In this document: piece by piece, positions 45,235-53,418 of the stretch
How positions within the stretch are numbered: position 1 is the stretch's first letter
Layout: each line of letters opens with the position of its first letter
DNA from: Variovorax sp. DXTD-1
GTDB taxonomy: Bacteria; Pseudomonadota; Gammaproteobacteria; Burkholderiales; Burkholderiaceae_C
Assembly: GCF_003984625.1 (NCBI RefSeq)
Contig: NZ_RWKH01000005.1
Coordinates: 171,233-235,232, forward strand
Direction: 5' to 3'
Length of the DNA: 64,000 bases
Notes under the pieces: generated by a model
What the model was told of the DNA's origin: nothing
The model's database searches: none
Seen by the model: the letters and a program-made list of their open reading frames with translations, nothing else
Program-made: the position numbers and the translations under genes

Positions 45235-46919
45235 ATGTCCATCCTCGACAGCGCGCGCGCGTGCACTCGCCGGCCGCAATGAAACGCCGCGTCGAGATCA
45301 CAACGCCGCTGGGCGAAGCACTCAAATTCCACCGCCTGGTCGGCCGCGAGGCCCTCAGCCAGGCTTACGTTTTCGACGTCGATCTGCTCGGCAACAGCAA
45401 CGCCCTCGACCCCAAGGCCCTGCTCGGCAAGAGCGCCAACGTGGCGGTGCAAACGGAATCCGGCATTCGCCACCTCGCCGGCATCGTCACGCGCTTCGGC
45501 CTGTCGCAGGAAGACGCCCGCCAGTCGTTCTACAAGATGCGGCTGCGCCCCTGGCTGTGGCTGGCCACCCGGCGCTCGGATTTCAGGATATTTCAAGACC
45601 AGACCGTCCCGGAGATCATCGCGGCCGTGCTCGGGCGTTACGGCTACCCCTTGGAGCAGAAGCTCAGCCAGAGCTACCGCACCTGGAACTATTGCGTCCA
45701 GTACAGCGAAACCGACTTCCAATTTGTGTCGCGCCTGTGCGAACACGAGGGCATCTATTTCTACTTCCGGCACGAGGCCGAGCAGCACGTGCTGGTTTTC
45801 GCCGACGACATCGCCAGCTCGCATGGCCCCTTGCCCGGTGGCGAGACCGTGCGCTATCACCCGCACGAAAAATCCGGCATGACGGGGGGCCTGGAGCCCA
45901 GCGAACGCATCTATATGTGGGAAACCTCCGAAGAAGTCCGCTCCGGCCACCACTACCGCGACCATTACGATTTCGAGCACCCGAAGGCCGACCTCGCCAG
46001 CCTGCGCAAGATGCCGCCCGGCCACGACCACGACGATCACGAACTGTACGAATGGCCCGGCGACGCCGTCCAGCATGGCGATGGCGAGACCTATGCGCGC
46101 ATCCGCAATGAAGAGCAGCTGAGCGAGCGCAGCCGCGCCAGAGGGCGCTCCAACCTGCGCGAGCTGGCACCGGGCCACACGATCCGGCTGGCCAGCCACC
46201 CACGGGCCGACCAGAACCAGCAATACCTGCTGCTCGGCGTGGCCTATCACTTGCAGGAGAACCTGGAGGCCAGTGAGGGAGTCACGGGCACCGGCGGTTC
46301 GGTCCAGCAATTCGCCTTCGACGCGCAGCCCACGACCTTTGCATGGCGCCCGGCGCGCACCACGCCCAAGCCACGCACGCGCGGCCCACAGACCGCCATC
46401 GTGGTCGGTCCGGCCGGCGAGGAGATCTGGACCGACCAATACGGCCGCGTGAAGGTGCAGTTCCACTGGGACCGCCTCGGCCAGCACAACGAAAACTCCA
46501 GCTGCTGGCTGCGCGTGTCGACATCCTGGGCGGGGGCCACCTTCGGCGGTGCTGCCTTGCCGCGCATCGGGCAGGAAGTGATTGTCGATTTCCTCAACGG
46601 CGATCCGGACTTCCCGATCATCACGGGGCGCGTGCACAACGCCGACGAGATGCCGGCATGGCAACTTCCTGACCAGAAACACCTCTCGGGCATCCGCAGC
46701 CGTGAACTGGGCGGTGGCCGGTCCAATCACCTGGTGCTGGACGACTTGGGCGGCAAGATACAGGCCCAGCTCAAGAGCGACCACCAGAGCAGCAGCCTGA
46801 GCCTCGGGCACATCGCCCGCATCGAGGACACGGCGGGTCGCAAGGACCTGCGTGGCCAGGGCTTCGAGCTGCGCACCGATGGGCACGGGGCCATACGCGC
46901 CGCCAAGGGCTGTTGGTGA
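45235..46919 (+). CDS. VgrG-2, N-terminal part (frameshifted)
   Basis: Second T6SS spike gene in two frames. The best start is ATG 45235 (after GGGAG), reading MSILDSARA, but this frame ends within 16 codons because a (GC)5 tract at 45251-45260 is out of register. The main frame from 45261 gives HSPAAMKRRVEITTPLGEAL and a full gp27/gp5 body (DQYGRVKVQFHWDRLG near 390) to a stop at 46919 shortly after AAKG. The normal continuation (VTTEARSNARAHI) is in the next frame. One missing C near 46910 would restore it. Likely a damaged gene or a consensus error. Confidence 0.8.
45251..45260 (+). repeat. (GC)5 dinucleotide tract at the vgrG-2 start
   Basis: Ten bases of alternating GC, followed by GTG, begin 16 nt after the putative ATG. 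Loss of one GC unit would join ATG 45235 to the main VgrG-2 frame (MSILDSARVHSPAAMK). It is therefore a candidate slippage site, or a place where sequencing miscounted. Confidence 0.55.
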
Positions 46920-47923
46920 CCACCGAGGCACGCTCCAACGCCCGCGCGCACATCACCGACATGGGCGAAACCATCGCCCGGCTCACCAATGGATGCGACT
47001 TGCACGAGAGCTTGTCGGAGGCCGCTCAGCAGGCCAAGGCGCACCAGGCTGGCGATCAGGATGCGGTCACCAAGGCGCTGAAGGAGCAGAACGACCAAAT
47101 CAAGGGCAAGGGTCGCCCGGGCCACAGCCGCGACCTGGGCAAGTTTGCGGAATTCCAGGAGCCTCACCTGACGCTCGCGAGCCCGGCCGGCATCCAGAGC
47201 ACGGCCGAGGGTTCCACGCACATGGTCAGCGCAGAGCACAACGCGCTCACCAGCGGTGGACATGCCAGCATCAGCGCCGGCAAGAGCTTCCTCGTGTCCG
47301 CCAAGAACGCCGTGCGCATGGTGGCCTTCAACAAGGGCATCCGCATGGTCGCCGCAGCCGCCGACATCGACATCTCGGCGCTCAGGGACAGCATCAACGC
47401 CCTGGCCAAGCTGAACATCAAGATGGAGGCCAACCGGATCACCATCACGGCCAAGAAGGAAGTGGTGATCAACGGCGGTTCGAGCTACACACGCTGGAAT
47501 GCCAGCGGCATCGAGAGCGGTACCAATGGAATCTGGCGCGAGCACGCAGCCACGCACAGTCTCGTGGGACCGAAGAGCATGCCGGTTCCGGCGATGGACC
47601 TGCAGCGCCCCAATCTGGACCTGGGGCCTTACAAGGCCGACTACCAACTCTTCAAGACCGACAACCGGCCCTTCGAGGGCTACGCCTACGAGATCCATGA
47701 CCGGCACCGCGAGTTGCTGGAGAGCGGCGACACCTCCAAGGCGGGTCAGACCCGCATGGTCAACAGCGAGATGGCCATCGGCCTGAAGGGCCGCAAGTCC
47801 ATCATGCGCGAGAGCGAGCGCGTGACCGAGAACTGGTCGTCGGTGCTGGAGACCAAGGCTCGAGAGGCCGAAACCCGCAGCACGCCGACACCGGGCAGCA
47901 CACCTGAAAGCGAGGCTGCGTAA
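46913..47923 (+). CDS. VgrG-2, C-terminal part with DUF2345 (frameshifted from the N-terminal ORF)
   Basis: This frame (TTG 46913 onward) encodes the VgrG DUF2345 region (SPAGIQSTAEGSTHMVSAEH, HASISAGKSFLVSAKNAVRM, then GGSSYTRWNASGIESGTNGI). A C-terminal transthyretin-like cargo-binding segment follows (FKTDNRPFEGYAYEIHD, then ESGDTSKAGQTRMVNSE), which usually recruits the effector encoded next door. No independent ribosome site is visible at 46913. It overlaps the N-terminal ORF by 7 nt and ends in TAATG with the effector gene. Confidence 0.8.
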   Translation: MVTTEARSNARAHITDMGETIARLTNGCDLHESLSEAAQQAKAHQAGDQDAVTKALKEQNDQIKGKGRPGHSRDLGKFAEFQEPHLTLASPAGIQSTAEGSTHMVSAEHNALTSGGHASISAGKSFLVSAKNAVRMVAFNKGIRMVAAAADIDISALRDSINALAKLNIKMEANRITITAKKEVVINGGSSYTRWNASGIESGTNGIWREHAATHSLVGPKSMPVPAMDLQRPNLDLGPYKADYQLFKTDNRPFEGYAYEIHDRHRELLESGDTSKAGQTRMVNSEMAIGLKGRKSIMRESERVTENWSSVLETKAREAETRSTPTPGSTPESEAA

Positions 47924-48990
47924 TGCCCGCACCTGCCATCGTCTGGGGCATCATCGAACTGATCGCCCTCGCCATCACGGTTCATGAATTGGGGGAGCTG
48001 GCCGAAGAGCTGTACGAAGGGGTCGAGAAATACGGCAAGGACATCGGCAAGGCCAAGGAGGAGGTTCGCAAGGTCATCCAGAGCATCCAGGACGAGATCG
48101 CACAGAAGATCGAGGAGAAGGAGGAAGTCGCGATCCTGCTGGCGCTGGAGGCCGCCGACCCTCAGGGGCAGAACACCCGCAAGGCCGCTGGCCGGGGGGC
48201 CATGGATGCCACCATCAATGCGGCGATCGAGCAGAAGATTCCGTTTCGCGACGCCATCACCCAGGTGTGCGCTGCGGCCGACCGCATGCCCGTTCTGAGC
48301 CTCCGGCGAAAGAAGGGGGTATCGATCAAGGACTTGCCCAAGGCCAAGCGCAAGATCATCGAGGAACTGCTGTCGCTGTCGGTCGAACAGTTGACCGATG
48401 TGGAGCTCGAGGAGTTTTTTGTGATCAGGCTGAAGCAGCTGGCGGCCAACCTGTTGTTCGAGTTCGTGGACGAGTGCCTGAGCTGGGCCAGCCCGCTGAA
48501 ATGCGAGGTCAACTTCGGGCCGCCGCCTGGGTTCGAAGACCCCCCTGTGGAGGGCGCCACCAAGCTCAAGCGGTTTGGCAAGGTCAACCCGTTCTACCCG
48601 ACGCCATTCCAGTACCGCAAGGGCAGCATTGCGGCGGACCTGATGATCTCAGAGTACCGCCACCAGCGACCCGACAAGGGCAACATCTTTGCCATCGTGG
48701 AGATCAAGTTTCCGGGGGATCGGATTGAGGCGGAGCAGTTCGAGGCGTACAAGTTCATGCTTGAAAGAGCCGCCAAGGTCAAGACGGGCCGTGCGCCCAT
48801 CACATTCCAGGGCAAACCCGTCAGTTCGGGCGGTCGACTGTCGCTGTTCCGCTACCCCGAGGACATCGCGGTTCACGGAAAGAAAGAGCCAGACAAGCCG
48901 TCAGAGCACGAGAAGAAGGAAGAGCCGGAGCAGCAGAAATCGGAAAAGTCCAGTGGCAGGTCGCGGCACAGCAGAAAACGAGGCATTTGA
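47923..48990 (+). CDS. T6SS VRR-NUC nuclease effector (TseV-like)
   Basis: 355-residue antibacterial DNase candidate. An N-terminal hydrophobic helix (~7-24, IVWGIIELIALAITVHELGE) is followed by charged coiled coil. The C-terminal VRR-NUC domain has the PD-(D/E)XK core Asp239 (ADLM), Glu260 and Lys262 (VEIKFPGD), with Asp266 and Gln272. The tail is Lys/Glu-rich. Start ATG overlaps the vgrG-2 stop (TAATG). VRR-NUC effectors (TseV family of Salmonella) are T6SS-delivered nucleases with DUF3396 immunity proteins, and exactly such a gene follows. Nuclease activity is inferred. Confidence 0.82.
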   Translation: MPAPAIVWGIIELIALAITVHELGELAEELYEGVEKYGKDIGKAKEEVRKVIQSIQDEIAQKIEEKEEVAILLALEAADPQGQNTRKAAGRGAMDATINAAIEQKIPFRDAITQVCAAADRMPVLSLRRKKGVSIKDLPKAKRKIIEELLSLSVEQLTDVELEEFFVIRLKQLAANLLFEFVDECLSWASPLKCEVNFGPPPGFEDPPVEGATKLKRFGKVNPFYPTPFQYRKGSIAADLMISEYRHQRPDKGNIFAIVEIKFPGDRIEAEQFEAYKFMLERAAKVKTGRAPITFQGKPVSSGGRLSLFRYPEDIAVHGKKEPDKPSEHEKKEEPEQQKSEKSSGRSRHSRKRGI

Positions 48991-50309
48991 TGAGTACAGC
49001 GGAACTGTTCCTCAGCCCTGAGGAAATCGAGAAGTTCATCCGCGAGAGCAAGATCGCTCCGCAGTGGTTCTATGGCTACCCAGGTCGGGAGTTGGGCATC
49101 TGCCCATATGTGACTTTCTACGTCTATCACCAGCCCGAGGACTACATGTCGGTGGCGGGCAAGTTCATCGACATCTGGGAGCGCTTCGGTCGGCTCGTCG
49201 ACGAGCCCATCAAAAAGGTGTTCAAGTCGCGCACCCAGGTGTGGCTCAACGCTGGCGACAAGCGATTCCCCGAGGATCTTCGAGCAGAAGCTAAGTTCTT
49301 GCAGGACGAGTTTCGGACTTTCTATCTGATGGCTACCGACATGGAATCGCCTGATGCATCGCCGTTGTGGTCCTATTCGGCGCGAGTTTGTCATGTGCCT
49401 CAAATGGGCTACAGCACGCTCAAACTGGTCTTCTGCTACGACTGGTACGAGGACGGCAATCAAGCGCGGTGGCGGGACTTCGTGCTTGATTGCATCAAGT
49501 CGCTTCGACCCGAGCAGGCATACATGGGATATGAGGTAGGCAACGGCGGTCTCAGCGTGATGGGGGCCTATGAGTCCGATGTGCTTGAACGCATCTGCGC
49601 TGACCACTTCTATGGGCTGGACATCGATCACCCTTCGAGCATGGGTTTTCACGCCAATGATGATGAAGATGGGTATGTCAATCCGGCTCGACTTGGCGCC
49701 GGCGTACGTTCGCCCACCTGGTGCTTCATGCTTTCGCCCGTGTGGCAGCGCAAGCTTGGCAAGCCGGAGCACCAGATTCGCGTCGAGTTGGCCGACCCCC
49801 GCATCAAGATCACCGCAGTTCCCTACCCACGGAATACGCGCAACCCCGATGGTGCGAACGGCCTCTGGATCGAGTTAGGCGACCTCGACCTGTATCCGGT
49901 GGAAGATGGCGTGCCCGATGTGCTGGTCAAGGCCAATCGCCTGATCCGCCCTATCCGATGCGACCAACTGAACCTCAACACGCTCGATCCATGGGACGGC
50001 GACCCGAATCCGCGGTTCGGCTACGAGACTTCGCTTCGCTGGATGCGCCGATTCGACGAGGACAGCGACTGGCCCAGCGCTGAGCAGCGCCGCAAGCCCT
50101 CGCCCGATGAAGGCGGCGATGCCACCTCGAAAAGGCAACCGCTCGTGCCCGGCGGCGAGCCCTGCCCGCAGGCCGGGTGGTGGTCCACCCTGGCCCAATC
50201 GGGCAGCCGGCGCCGCTTCGAAAAGGGCGAGGTCATGCCGGTCATCGAGGGCAGCTCTTTCGGTGATACCTACTGGCAACAGGCAAGTGGCCCAAAGGAC
50301 GAAAAGTGA
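48990..50309 (+). CDS. DUF3396 type VI immunity protein
   Basis: 439-residue cytoplasmic protein of the DUF3396 type (MSTAELFLSPEEIEKFIRES, then PQWFYGYPGRELGICPY). Start ATG 48990 overlaps the effector stop (TGATG). DUF3396 proteins are the recognised immunity partners of VRR-NUC T6SS effectors, so this likely neutralises the adjacent nuclease. The C-terminal ~70 residues are an extension (RRKPSPDEGGDATSKRQP and PGGEPCPQAGWWSTLAQSGS). Translationally coupled to the effector, as toxin-immunity pairs usually are. Confidence 0.82.
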   Translation: MSTAELFLSPEEIEKFIRESKIAPQWFYGYPGRELGICPYVTFYVYHQPEDYMSVAGKFIDIWERFGRLVDEPIKKVFKSRTQVWLNAGDKRFPEDLRAEAKFLQDEFRTFYLMATDMESPDASPLWSYSARVCHVPQMGYSTLKLVFCYDWYEDGNQARWRDFVLDCIKSLRPEQAYMGYEVGNGGLSVMGAYESDVLERICADHFYGLDIDHPSSMGFHANDDEDGYVNPARLGAGVRSPTWCFMLSPVWQRKLGKPEHQIRVELADPRIKITAVPYPRNTRNPDGANGLWIELGDLDLYPVEDGVPDVLVKANRLIRPIRCDQLNLNTLDPWDGDPNPRFGYETSLRWMRRFDEDSDWPSAEQRRKPSPDEGGDATSKRQPLVPGGEPCPQAGWWSTLAQSGSRRRFEKGEVMPVIEGSSFGDTYWQQASGPKDEK

Positions 50310-50584
50310 AGGACCGGCCGGTGGATGCGTTTCGGTTTGATCTGGTGCTGCGACAACTTGGGGGAGAGCAGCGGCCAGCCAATGCCTATAGCCAGTTGAA
50401 TATGCGTATGAGGCAGTCCCTGTGGTGCCGCGCTGGCTGCGGCGAGCTTGCGGAGTGTGGTCCGCTGGGCTGGTGGCCATACTGCAGCCACGCATGTTGG
50501 AAAGATCGGAAAGAATCTCGAGAAGAGCCGGATGCTTGCTTCAGCGTGGGGCCTCCGAACGGCGAGCCGGAGACGAAGCTGTGA
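50306..50584 (+). CDS. Small Cys-rich protein
   Basis: 92-residue protein from GTG 50306, overlapping the immunity stop by GTGA. A Cys/Trp cluster (LWCRAGCGELAECGPLGWWP then YCSHACWK) has five or six cysteines and may bind zinc. The remainder is polar. No match recognised. It is translationally linked to its neighbours on both sides, so it is probably part of the effector island. Confidence 0.55.
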   Translation: MKDRPVDAFRFDLVLRQLGGEQRPANAYSQLNMRMRQSLWCRAGCGELAECGPLGWWPYCSHACWKDRKESREEPDACFSVGPPNGEPETKL

Positions 50585-51084
50585 CGGCTCAGCGCATCAT
50601 CTTGGAACACGACCTCTGGAGAAAGGGCGCGGGTGGGGCGCCAGCCGGCCTGACTGGACAAGCTGACAGCTCGACCTACGTCGACCTGGATCTCGATCTG
50701 GCCAAGTTCACCGAGACGACCTTTGCCGGGAGCTGCTTTACGGGAACGACTTTTCGGAAGGCGCAGTGGGCGGGCTGCAGGTTCACAGACTGCATCTTCA
50801 GCGCCTGTGACTTTGAGGGCATCGCCATCAGGGGCTGCGCCTTCACCCATTGCGTCTTCGAGCAGGCCAGATTCGGACGGAGCACCCTGGCCAGCAGTCA
50901 GTTCATGCGATGCGAGTTGCGCGAGGTCAACTTTGACCAAGGGCAGTGGTCCAAGGTCCGGCTGCTCGACTGCACCGCTACGACCGTCAAGGCAAGGGGA
51001 TTGCGTGGTGAGGGCGTGGACTTCACGCGCAGTGGCTTCGAGCAGTTGGAGTTTGAGGACACCATCCTCAACAGTGCGATGTGA
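50581..51084 (+). CDS. Pentapeptide-repeat-like protein
   Basis: 167-residue protein from GTG 50581, which overlaps the stop of the previous ORF. Repeats of the (A/C)xF type run through most of it (FAGSCFTGTTFRKAQWAGCR, then CIFSACDFEGIAIRGCAFTH and CVFEQARFGRSTLASSQFMR). Many repeat positions hold Cys or Phe. It is the third pentapeptide protein of the T6SS region and may be a cargo adaptor or a second immunity-like protein. A longer frame from 50422 overlaps the preceding gene and is rejected. Confidence 0.6.
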   Translation: MTAQRIILEHDLWRKGAGGAPAGLTGQADSSTYVDLDLDLAKFTETTFAGSCFTGTTFRKAQWAGCRFTDCIFSACDFEGIAIRGCAFTHCVFEQARFGRSTLASSQFMRCELREVNFDQGQWSKVRLLDCTATTVKARGLRGEGVDFTRSGFEQLEFEDTILNSAM

Positions 51085-51174
51085 TCCGATGATGTTCCGT
51101 TGCATCAGAGATGGGGCCCGGAAATTCAGACACCCATACGGTGAGGATTTCGCCTGTGAAAACCGGAGCAAGAA

Positions 51175-51315
51175 ATGACCAAGAGAACCCGCCGCACGCG
51201 CACGGAGGCATTCAAGTCCGAGGTAGTGTCGGCTGCCTTAAAGGGCCGCAAGACGCTGGCCGAATTGGCACGGCAATATGACGTTCATCTCAGCCAATCG
51301 ACAGGCGCTGAATGA
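51175..51315 (+). pseudogene. IS3-family transposase OrfA N-terminal fragment
   Basis: 46 codons reading MTKRTRRTRTEAFKSEVVSA and LKGRKTLAELARQYDVHLSQ followed by four unrelated residues and a stop. This is the N-terminal helix-turn-helix of an IS3-family OrfA (…FK..V..AALKG.KTLAELA..YDVH..Q). The rest of OrfA and all of OrfB are absent. It marks the right edge of the effector island before tssJ. Confidence 0.65.
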
Positions 51316-51357
51316 ATACCAGGCAGCTAAGATATCTCACCTGAAAGTCTCCATCTT

Positions 51358-51873
51358 ATGCATCGACGAACCTTGCTTCAAGGCGCACTTGCAACCGCAC
51401 CGTTGTTTGGTGGCCTCAGTGGATGCGCATCGACTGCGAAGTCATTGCCCACACCTTACGCCGTCACCATTCGCATCGACGATGGCGTCAACCCCGACGG
51501 GCGCGGCCAGCCGGCGCCGATTCTCGTCAAAGTCTTCGAACTGAAATCTTCCGGTAACTTCGAGACGTCAGACTACTTTGCACTACAGGACCGTGACCGC
51601 GAAACGCTTCTGACGGAGCTCGTGAACGCCGACCAGGCCATCATGCGCAGCGGCGAAGAGCGTGTCTTCAAGCGCGAAGCGGGGCTCGACTCGCGTGCCA
51701 TCGGCATCATCGCCGGCTATCGCAAGCTGGAGGCTTCGCGCTGGCGCATCGTCTTGCCGCTCAAGGAGCCGAAGCAAACCAATCTCTACAAGGTGTGGCA
51801 GTTTTCGCCGAGCGAGCAAAGCGTGCGCGTCGCCATTCGCAAGACGGGCATCGAGTTACTACCAACTCGTTAA
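51358..51873 (+). CDS. tssJ: T6SS outer-membrane lipoprotein TssJ
   Basis: Anchors the TssL-TssM membrane complex to the outer membrane. 171 residues with a lipoprotein signal (HRRTLLQGALATAPLFGGLS-GC, Cys23). The mature transthyretin-like fold includes TIRIDDGVNPDGRGQPAPIL and VKVFELKSSGNF. ATG 51358 is used; no ribosome site is strong. It begins operon B. tssK follows 160 nt later after AGGAGG. Confidence 0.95.
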   Translation: MHRRTLLQGALATAPLFGGLSGCASTAKSLPTPYAVTIRIDDGVNPDGRGQPAPILVKVFELKSSGNFETSDYFALQDRDRETLLTELVNADQAIMRSGEERVFKREAGLDSRAIGIIAGYRKLEASRWRIVLPLKEPKQTNLYKVWQFSPSEQSVRVAIRKTGIELLPTR

Positions 51874-52033
51874 TTTCTCTGCTTTGTAGCTAAAAAGTGC
51901 GAGCAATCTGCGCGCGAAATTCGGTGCAAAACGTAAGAAGCGCCGTGTAGCATCTAAGAAAAAATGAATCGATCGGGAGGACGTTAACAAACGCCTCCTG
52001 CTTCAGTGTGGGTACTCCCCAGGAGGTTCTTTG

Positions 52034-53410
52034 GTGACAGTTCGCAACCCGGGCGCCGGCAGGCAGGGCGCTCATCCGCAGGCATTGGCGAATCGCGTGG
52101 TGTGGTCCGAAGGCATGTACCTGCGGCCCCAGCACTTTCAGCAACTGGAACGCTATGTCGAGCAGTACGTCACGCGCCGAACCGCGGGCCTGCAAGGCGC
52201 CTATTGGGGATGGCTTCACCTGGACATCGACCGCGATGCCTATGCGCTCGGCCGCGTGTCCTTGCTCGGTGGCGCGGGCGTGCTGCCAGACGGCACGCCG
52301 TTCTCGTTCGGCGCCGAAGATGCGCCCCTGCCTTATGAAGTACCGACCGACCTGACCGATGAACTCATCGTGCTTGCATTGCCGCTGCGCCGCACCGGCA
52401 GCGAAGAAGTCATCTTCTCGGAAGACGAAGGCTCGGCCGCGCGCTTCGGCGTGATCGAGCGCGAGGTGGCCGATGGCAACGCGGTCGCGCTCGGTCCCGC
52501 GGTGCTGCAGCTCGCAAAGCCGCGCCTGCGCCTGGCACGTGCATCGTCGCTCACGGCGGAGTGGCAGGCCATTGGCGCGGTGCGCGTGATCGAGCGCCGC
52601 ACCGACCACAAGCTGGTGGTCGATGCCAACTACATTCCGCCGGTGCTCGATGCGTCGGCGCACGCGATGCTGCGCAGCATGATTGCCGAGCTGCATGGCC
52701 TGCTCACGCAGCGTTCCGAGGCCTTGGCATCGCGCCTTTCGCAACCGGGCCGCGGCGGCGTGAGCGAGGTATCGGACTTTCTTTTGCTCGAGTTGGTCAA
52801 CCGCTATCTCGCAACGACCTGGCATGCGCAGCAGGCGGTGCAGGTGCACCCCGAGCAGCTGTTCACCGATTGGCTCAAGCTGGCCTGCCACCTGGCCACG
52901 CACACCTCGCCCACCCGGCGCCCGGTGGTGTGGCCGGTGTACGACCACGACAATCTCAATGAAAGCATCCGGCCGCTGATGGAAGAGCTGCGGCGCTCGC
53001 TCTCGGCGGTGCTCGAGCAGAGCGCCATCGCCATCGAGCTCGAAGAGCGCAGCCACGGCGTGCGCGTGGGCCGCATGCCCGATCCGGTGCTGGTGCGCAA
53101 CGCGGGCTTCGTGCTCGCGGTGCATGCGGACCTGCCCGCAGACGCCATCCAGCAGCGCTTTCCGACGCAGGTCAAGATCGGCTCGGTCGAACGCATTCGC
53201 GACCTGGTGCAGCTGCAGCTGCCCGGCGTCACGGTGCGGCCGCTGCCGGTGGCGCCGCGGCAGATTCCATACAACGCGGGCTACCACTACTTCGAGCTCG
53301 ACAAGAGCGGCGACATGTGGCGCCAGCTCGAAAAATCGGGCGGCGTTGCAATGCACCTGGCCGGCGACTTTCCAGGCCTGGCCATGGAGTTCTGGGCCAT
53401 TCGTCCGTGA
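52034..53410 (+). CDS. tssK: T6SS baseplate-membrane linker TssK
   Basis: Connects the baseplate to TssL. 458 residues. GTG 52034 is preferred because AGGAGG (52021-52026) is seven bases upstream; a TTG at 52031 is too close. Family motifs include RVVWSEGMYLRPQHFQQLER, ERYVEQYVTRRTAGLQGAYW and LPLRRTGSEEV. The receptor-binding-protein-like C-terminal domain is present. tssL follows after 8 nt. Confidence 0.97.
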   Translation: MTVRNPGAGRQGAHPQALANRVVWSEGMYLRPQHFQQLERYVEQYVTRRTAGLQGAYWGWLHLDIDRDAYALGRVSLLGGAGVLPDGTPFSFGAEDAPLPYEVPTDLTDELIVLALPLRRTGSEEVIFSEDEGSAARFGVIEREVADGNAVALGPAVLQLAKPRLRLARASSLTAEWQAIGAVRVIERRTDHKLVVDANYIPPVLDASAHAMLRSMIAELHGLLTQRSEALASRLSQPGRGGVSEVSDFLLLELVNRYLATTWHAQQAVQVHPEQLFTDWLKLACHLATHTSPTRRPVVWPVYDHDNLNESIRPLMEELRRSLSAVLEQSAIAIELEERSHGVRVGRMPDPVLVRNAGFVLAVHADLPADAIQQRFPTQVKIGSVERIRDLVQLQLPGVTVRPLPVAPRQIPYNAGYHYFELDKSGDMWRQLEKSGGVAMHLAGDFPGLAMEFWAIRP

Positions 53411-53418
53411 GGGACCCA

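Noticed and set aside
46895..46925. Programmed -1 frameshift joining the two VgrG-2 ORFs
   Set aside because: No slippery heptamer is present at the junction; a missing base is simpler.
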